Assembly: GCA_964561495.1 (NCBI GenBank)
Contig: CAZLPW010000113.1
Coordinates: 1-5,484, forward strand
Source: CAZLPW01 sp964561495
Lineage (GTDB): Bacteria > Fidelibacterota > Marinisomatia > Marinisomatales > UBA1611
Direction of reading: 5' to 3'
DNA: 5,484 nt
Part shown: positions 1 through 3,001 of the stretch, piece after piece
Layout: every line of letters starts with the position of its first letter
Position numbering within the stretch: the stretch's first letter is position 1
Program-made: the position numbers and the translations under genes
Notes under the pieces: generated by a model
Database searches by the model: none
The model's input: only the letters and a program-made list of their open reading frames with translations
What the model was told of the DNA's origin: nothing

Positions 1-50
1 GTGTCTGGCTACGGACCAGAAGGTTGGGGGTTCGAATCCTCCCGGGCGTA
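1..50 (+). tRNA. tRNA-Arg(ACG), 3' part; 5' end lies outside the window
   Basis: The window opens just before the anticodon arm. The stem TCTGG (4-8) pairs with CCAGA (16-20) around the seven-base loop CTACGGA (9-15), which places the anticodon ACG at 11-13 and so reads CGN arginine codons. The T arm is GGGGG (26-30) with CCTCC (38-42, one G-T wobble) around the canonical loop TTCGAAT (31-37). The 3' acceptor strand is 43-49 and the discriminator base is A50. The next bases are CTT, so CCA is not encoded and must be added after transcription. The D arm and 5' acceptor strand are missing because of the window edge, not because the gene is damaged. The 3' acceptor strand predicts a 5' strand of the type GCGCCCG or ACGCCCG, as is usual for bacterial tRNA-Arg(ACG). 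Confidence 0.95.
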
Positions 51-57
51 CTTGATG

Positions 58-86
58 AGAAACCCCTTTTTCAGAGGGGTTTTTTG
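58..86 (+). terminator. Rho-independent terminator of the tRNA-Arg transcript
   Basis: AAACCCCT (60-67) pairs with AGGGGTTT (75-82) around a short T-rich loop, and the 3' arm runs straight into an uninterrupted T tract (80-85). It sits eight bases after the tRNA, which is the expected place for ending the tRNA transcript. The arms are A-rich on the left and T-rich on the right, so the element may also work weakly on the other strand. Confidence 0.88.
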
Positions 87-139
87 CTATCTAGGATTGT
101 TATAAGTTGTGATAAGTTGCTTGAGGGAGTGGTATTAAA

Positions 140-165
140 AATGTGACAATAATGTGACAATGTCA
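140..165. repeat. Perfect 11-bp tandem repeat ending in a palindrome; possible operator
   Basis: AATGTGACAAT occurs twice back to back (140-150 and 151-161). The second copy flows into TGACA-A-TGTCA (155-165), a perfect 5-bp inverted repeat. The element therefore contains TGTGACA at 142-148 and 153-159 plus an inverted half-site at 161-165, spaced by one helical turn. This arrangement is typical of a DNA-binding protein site, but no regulator is encoded in the window and the binding protein is unknown. It lies 55 bases upstream of the DPxTGE-repeat gene and 90 bases downstream of the tRNA, so it could serve that gene. Arm-type sites of a lost integrase are another possibility. A looser direct repeat, ATAAGTTG, lies upstream at 102-109 and 112-119. 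Confidence 0.5.
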
Positions 166-219
166 TAATTGATTAATAAGTGGCTCCAGTAGTTTGAGAT
201 TTAGTTAATTTTTTCGATA

Positions 220-915
220 TTGATCTCTGGTTCTATTTTTGGGCAAGTTTTTGATCCTCAGACAGGGGAAGAAATCAAGCCTCAATATGATCCAATAACA
301 GGGGAACAGATTAATAAAACATTTGACCCCAGTACTGGAGAAGTTATTAAAGAAAAAAATGGGTCCAGTAAAAATAATAGTATAACAAATCAATCGGATA
401 ATTATGGTACCGAGCCTACAATCGAGTTTAATAAGCAAGATCTGATTTTACGAAATAATGGAAAACAGATTCGAATCAAGGAAAACCAAAAAATATATGT
501 CAATGGACAATTAAAAATTTATAAAGGTATTGATTATTCAAATAAACTTATCAGACTCTTTAATACATATAATAAAGCGGCTGAAGAACAAATTATAAGT
601 TTTGATAAAATAATTAATATACGTTATGGGAAATTGCTAACGGAGCCAACTGATAAAGGGGATCATTTTGCATTAAGAGGACTGGCGATTGGATCACTTT
701 TTATAGGCGGCCCTGGATTTTTGTTAGGATTTTCAGAAGGTTTGGAGTGTGCTGTTATTTTGGGTGGCCTGGGGTTACTTTCGGGTGGTCTCTCAGGTGC
801 ACTAATAGGATATATTTATGGGATCACGGTGGCTGCAAATAATGTCGTTTACTCAAACTTTAGTAAACCAATTCGCGTGGGACCAAAAGATTGGCAAATT
901 GTAATCCCCAATTAG
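220..915 (+). CDS. Envelope protein with DPxTGE repeats and two glycine-rich membrane segments
   Basis: I do not recognise a characterised family. Reading from TTG, the 231-residue product has three parts. Residues 10-45 are three 12-residue repeats with core (F/Y)DPxTGExI. A polar, Asn/Ser-rich linker (about 46-64) leads to a beta-rich soluble region (about 65-140). Two hydrophobic stretches follow (about 151-171 and 175-205); both are glycine-rich with small-residue spacing like a glycine-zipper hairpin, and end in a short polar tail. The start is doubtful. TTG at 220 is the only standard start after the in-frame TAG at 202-204, no Shine-Dalgarno is visible, and the codons between the stop and the repeats read LIFSILISGSIFGQ, which looks like a signal-peptide core ending at FGQ. 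The true start may thus be lost, non-canonical or misread, making this a possible recent pseudogene. The body is open and compositionally normal, so it was under coding constraint until recently. Confidence 0.72.
   Translation: MISGSIFGQVFDPQTGEEIKPQYDPITGEQINKTFDPSTGEVIKEKNGSSKNNSITNQSDNYGTEPTIEFNKQDLILRNNGKQIRIKENQKIYVNGQLKIYKGIDYSNKLIRLFNTYNKAAEEQIISFDKIINIRYGKLLTEPTDKGDHFALRGLAIGSLFIGGPGFLLGFSEGLECAVILGGLGLLSGGLSGALIGYIYGITVAANNVVYSNFSKPIRVGPKDWQIVIPN
247..354 (+). repeat. Three 36-bp coding repeats (12-residue DPxTGE units)
   Basis: Residues 10-21, 22-33 and 34-45 of the preceding gene align without gaps: VFDPQTGEEIKP, QYDPITGEQINK and TFDPSTGEVIKE. Asp, Pro, Thr, Gly, Glu and Ile are invariant at fixed positions. 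The DNA copies have diverged more than the protein, which suggests selection on the peptide rather than recent duplication. The units follow directly after the predicted signal-peptide end, so they would form the mature N-terminus. Their function is unknown. Confidence 0.8.
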
Positions 916-926
916 ATTTTTCTAAT
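911..926. terminator. Weak AT-rich hairpin over the stop codon; marginal terminator
   Basis: ATTAGA (911-916) and TCTAAT (921-926) form a perfect 6-bp inverted repeat with a TTTT loop, overlapping the TAG stop at 913-915. The stem has one GC pair and is not followed by a clean T run, so termination here would be inefficient. It is the only hairpin I see between this gene and the next. Confidence 0.3.
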
Positions 927-1054
927 CATAATTCAATTTTTGGTAATTATATAATTTGGTAGTTCAAGATATTATCATGGTATTATGGCTAGCCTATATC
1001 TTTAATATAATAAAATTTTTTTAAAATCATGTCAGATTCGTTGGGGTTTTATGT

Positions 1055-1083
1055 TTGTTGAAAGATGTTTACATTTCGATAAT
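1055..1083 (+). promoter_or_regulatory. Possible sigma-70-type promoter for the cold-shock gene
   Basis: TTGTTG (1055-1060) and GATAAT (1078-1083) are separated by 17 bases. The alternative -35 TTGAAA (1058-1063) would leave only 14. The start of transcription would fall near 1090, giving a very short leader before ATG at 1102, with the purine stretch AAGAAAG (1091-1097) as a weak ribosome binding site. The region is AT-rich, so chance matches are likely. This leader is much shorter than the long thermosensor leader of E. coli cspA. Confidence 0.4.
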
Positions 1084-1101
1084 AAATAAAAAGAAAGTAT
1101 T

Positions 1102-1296
1102 ATGAAAACAGGAAAACTAAAATTTTACAATAGAGAAAAAAGATATGGTTTTATCACAGGTGATGATGGAAAAGATTATTTTTTTCATTCTTCAGGTGTA
1201 TCTGATGAGATATATCTTCAGGATGGAGATAAGCTGGAGTTTAAAGTTGTAGAAGGAGATAGGGGTCCTAAAGCTGTTGATATATCTCCTGTCTAG
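1102..1296 (+). CDS. Cold-shock-domain protein (CspA family)
   Basis: A 64-residue single cold-shock domain, close to the usual 65-70 residue length of bacterial Csp proteins. These small five-stranded OB-fold proteins bind single-stranded RNA and DNA in the cytoplasm and melt RNA secondary structure. The start GKLKFYN (4-10) matches the first strand. RNP1 is KRYGFI (13-18; the common form is KGFGFI, so one glycine is replaced by Arg) and RNP2 is YFFHSS (26-31). GDKLEF and GPKAVDI make the later strands. The aromatic surface is kept at F8, Y9, Y15, F17, F27, F28 and H29; Tyr replaces the common Trp near position 9. ATG at 1102 follows the purine-rich AAGAAAG with suitable spacing. The gene appears to be monocistronic, or read weakly into the MazG gene 67 bases later. 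Family paralogues vary in cold inducibility, so no specific csp letter is assigned. Confidence 0.95.
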   Translation: MKTGKLKFYNREKRYGFITGDDGKDYFFHSSGVSDEIYLQDGDKLEFKVVEGDRGPKAVDISPV

Positions 1297-1363
1297 ATAT
1301 TCCCATTATATATCCTATTTATTTCATACAAGATGATCTGAGTATTATTATAAGTCATATTAG

Positions 1364-1699
1364 TTGTACCATAAGCTTGACTTCGCATTGAAAGAGATTC
1401 AGGAAAGAGTGAATTTATTTTGTAAAAAAAATGAATTAGACTCGCCAATTGAGTATAGAACTTTAGATGTTATGTCTGAGATAGGCGAGTTAGCTAAGGA
1501 AATTCTTAAAATGACGGACTATGGAAGAAGATCTCCTCAAAATAATAAAAAGGTTAAGATTGAATTGGGAGACGTTTTTTTTTCTATTATTACTTTAGCG
1601 AATAAACTTGATGTTGATTTAAATGAAGCTTTGGATATTGTTTTAGAAAAATATGAGAAAAGATTATTAAAGGGCTCTCCTGGTTCTGAAAATGATTGA
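1364..1699 (+). CDS. MazG-type nucleotide pyrophosphohydrolase, single domain
   Basis: The family cleaves nucleoside triphosphates to monophosphate plus pyrophosphate with Mg2+, acting as cytoplasmic house-cleaning enzymes against non-canonical nucleotides. Some members affect ppGpp levels. The 111-residue product has the all-alpha MazG pattern: a first helix LKEIQERVNLF (9-19), then SEIGELAKEILK (38-49) with the first metal-binding pair E39 and E42, then IELGDVFFSIITLANKL (66-82) with the second pair E67 and D70, and a closing helix with LNEALDIVLEKYEKRL (86-101). The segment TDYGRR (51-56) is also typical of stand-alone members. The length matches one-domain MazG proteins, not the two-domain E. 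coli enzyme, so I give no gene symbol. The start is TTG directly after an in-frame TAG (1361-1363); TTG at 1388 is an alternative that would trim eight residues ahead of the first helix. No Shine-Dalgarno is visible for either. Substrate cannot be told from the sequence. Confidence 0.88.
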   Translation: MYHKLDFALKEIQERVNLFCKKNELDSPIEYRTLDVMSEIGELAKEILKMTDYGRRSPQNNKKVKIELGDVFFSIITLANKLDVDLNEALDIVLEKYEKRLLKGSPGSEND

Positions 1700-2061
1700 T
1701 AATTAATGATTGGAGATAAACCTCATATCTAACTATTATTTTATATCGTAAAAAAGGCTTATGGAGTGCTGAAAATTTTTAATAAAATGTAACAAAATGT
1801 TACAAAATTATCCTTGGGGGGGATGTGTCTATCCAGATCTAATGAATGCGATTGAATAAGAAATATCTTTACCCATAAGCCAAATATTTCATGCTGTTTT
1901 TTATGATTAATAATTAAAAAGTTATAGTTAGCATTGGGTTCTATAATATTTAAGTGTGTCCAGAAATTGTATGGTTGTCTATTGATTCAGAAAATAAAAA
2001 ACTATCGTAATAGTTCGAAATTCTATCTATTTTCAGGATTAATTGACTTATTAATTAAAGT
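1700..2061. other. Long AT-rich intergenic region without a recognisable gene
   Basis: No reading frame here on either strand looks like a gene: the short ATG frames stop within a few codons. It contains the palindrome at 1788-1804, a G7 run at 1816-1822 that stands out in AT-rich DNA, and an AT-rich inverted repeat TTAATT/AATTAA (2039-2044 and 2053-2058). The last lies immediately upstream of the -35 box of the surface operon and could act as an UP element. I see no clear terminator after the MazG gene and no RNA gene that I recognise. Confidence 0.55.
1784..1804. repeat. TGTAAC-N5-GTTACA palindrome within a 10-bp direct repeat; possible operator
   Basis: AAAATGTAAC (1784-1793) is followed at once by AAAATGTTAC (1794-1803), a tandem repeat with one mismatch. 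It also contains a perfect 6-bp inverted repeat, TGTAAC (1788-1793) with GTTACA (1799-1804). The TGTnACA core and one-turn spacing resemble the element at 140-165, which hints that one regulator may see both sites. It lies about 260 bases upstream of the surface-operon promoter, rather far for direct repression. AT-rich sequence makes chance similarity plausible. Confidence 0.4.
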
Positions 2062-2091
2062 TTGACAATGAATCTATCTAGTTATTATATT
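2062..2091 (+). promoter_or_regulatory. Strong sigma-70-type promoter of the surface operon
   Basis: The perfect -35 hexamer TTGACA (2062-2067) is followed after 17 bases by TTATAT (2085-2090), or after 18 by TATATT (2086-2091). AT-rich sequence lies directly upstream. Transcription would begin near 2097, giving a leader of about 100 bases before ATG at 2199. It is the best promoter match in the window. It fits the housekeeping sigma-70 consensus rather than the TTTG/TAnnTTTG consensus described for Bacteroides, which is a mild argument against a Bacteroidales host. Confidence 0.7.
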
Positions 2092-2096
2092 TACTC

Positions 2097-2198
2097 AAGG
2101 TATTATTACTATTGGAAATTCCATAGACGGAGTGATAGATGTGATAGTACCATGAAAACCGACCTTGGTGAAAGCCGTGGTCAAATGCGGAGTTCAAC
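2097..2198 (+). promoter_or_regulatory. Structured leader with two ribosome-binding modules and short upstream frames
   Basis: Hairpin 1 is CTA(T)TGG with CCATAG (2109-2126, one bulge, 5-base loop). Hairpin 2 is GACC..GGT (2161-2169) with GCC..GGTC (2174-2182), closed by a GAAA tetraloop, with one T-T mismatch and two wobbles. CGGAGT occurs at 2128-2133 and again at 2188-2193, each exactly 11 bases ahead of an ATG (2139 and 2199). The first ATG is followed directly by TGA, a start-stop pair. The second starts the acidic surface protein. Another ATG at 2152 opens a 17-codon frame (MKTDLGESRGQMRSSTC) that stops at 2203-2205, overlapping the start of the main gene, so translational coupling is possible. 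CCG at 2159-2161 could alternatively pair with CGG at 2188-2190 and mask the ribosome binding site. It matches no riboswitch class I know, and its function as a regulator is inference. Confidence 0.4.
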
Positions 2199-2987
2199 AT
2201 GTTAGACTTAATTTACCCTTCTAAAGGGAGGGGACTAGTTTATTCAGTTATGTGGATATTTGTTGTAGCTATTCTACTAGCTCCAGCTTCTACTATTCAA
2301 GCACAGGATCTTGATGATGAGGATGAGTTGCAGGAGTTTTTCGGTGATGATGATGAAGAATTCTTTGAAGATGAAGAAGATTATTTAGACGAAGAGGATT
2401 TTGATGAAGATGAAGACGAAGAGGATTTTGATGAAGATGAAGATGAAGAAGATGAGGAAGATGAAGACTCAAAGTCTAATTCTGAATTAGAAGATGAAGA
2501 TGAAGAGGCTGCTCTAGCAGATAGAGCGGATAGGCTAGGTTATACAATAGATATTACAGGTAGCTCTCCTAGATACGTTAATGAGGAGCTTGCAAAATGG
2601 AATAACGATCCAGCTATGCATGCTCGGATTAGTATTGAGTTCCCGTTATTGATGCAGCTTTTAGGAGCTCAATTTAGATTTGGAGCTGAGGTAGGTTTTT
2701 TTGGCTTTAAAGATCGGATGCCACCTCAAACTGGTGAACTTAAGGGGCTAACTGTAATGGGTCTACTTGCTTTTCCTGCTGGCCCAGGAAAGGTAAAGGT
2801 TGGTGGAGGTTTAGCCGGTAAGGCTTTTGGCATAATGGCAGAGGCAACCTATGGCCTGATGATAGGGCCAATGGATCTTAGGTTCGGCTTTCGTACGACA
2901 GAAATTTTAAATGCAGAGACTAACGAAGGTCTTCCTATGCGTGCGGCATGGCAAGATGGGCTGGTTTCTATAGGGATTAATCTTTAA
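2199..2987 (+). CDS. Secreted acidic protein with probable C-terminal beta-barrel
   Basis: I do not recognise the family. The 262-residue product has three parts. Residues 1-35 are a Sec signal peptide: basic K9 and R11, hydrophobic core about 17-28, and a probable cut after A35 in QA|Q. Residues 37-103 are an almost unbroken Asp/Glu segment with scattered Phe, Tyr and Leu, including two identical nine-residue repeats at 64-81. Residues 108-262 look like a small outer-membrane beta-barrel or barrel-like domain, with alternating strands such as HARISIEF, QFRFGAEVGFFGF, KVKVGGGLAG, MDLRFGFR and the terminal strand LVSIGINL. The end in Leu instead of Phe or Trp is atypical for BAM substrates. 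ATG at 2199 is preceded by GGAG (2189-2192) with a 6-base spacer, the best ribosome binding site in the window. The giant repeat protein follows after 14 bases, so both are probably co-transcribed. The acidic segment could bind Ca2+ or cationic partners at the surface; this is inference. Confidence 0.85.
   Translation: MLDLIYPSKGRGLVYSVMWIFVVAILLAPASTIQAQDLDDEDELQEFFGDDDEEFFEDEEDYLDEEDFDEDEDEEDFDEDEDEEDEEDEDSKSNSELEDEDEEAALADRADRLGYTIDITGSSPRYVNEELAKWNNDPAMHARISIEFPLLMQLLGAQFRFGAEVGFFGFKDRMPPQTGELKGLTVMGLLAFPAGPGKVKVGGGLAGKAFGIMAEATYGLMIGPMDLRFGFRTTEILNAETNEGLPMRAAWQDGLVSIGINL
2388..2441 (+). repeat. Perfect 27-bp tandem duplication in the acidic segment
   Basis: Two identical 27-base units, 2388-2414 and 2415-2441, encode DEEDFDEDE twice (residues 64-81). 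Identity includes synonymous positions (GAC/GAT and GAA/GAG choices), which points to recent duplication by slippage or unequal exchange. The unit keeps the frame, so copy number could vary among strains without breaking the protein. Confidence 0.9.
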
Positions 2988-3001
2988 TTAATTATTTCAA
3001 T

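Noticed and set aside
1..50. tRNA 3' end as an attachment site of an integrated element spanning to about 1830
   Set aside because: I searched for a second copy of the tRNA 3' end. The only resemblance is a short TTGGGGG stretch near 1814, too short to count. No integrase is present in the window.
140..161. Tandem 11-bp repeats as a CRISPR fragment
   Set aside because: The repeats are too short and have no spacer between them, and no cas gene is present.
205..438. Minus-strand frame of 77 codons opposite the DPxTGE gene
   Set aside because: It is antisense to the clear 12-residue repeats, is rich in Cys, Ile and Phe from reversed AT-rich codons, and has no ribosome binding site. It is a shadow frame.
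1951..1975. GTGTCCAGAAA near 1955 as an insertion-sequence terminal repeat
   Set aside because: No matching inverted end, target duplication or transposase remnant is visible on either side.
2097..2198. Leader as a known riboswitch (c-di-GMP, SAM, TPP, cobalamin and others)
   Set aside because: The conserved core motifs that I know for these classes are absent. Only generic hairpins with one GNRA loop are seen.
2152..2205. The 17-codon frame as an independent small protein gene
   Set aside because: It has no ribosome binding site at proper spacing and no recognisable product. I keep it only as part of the leader's possible regulation.
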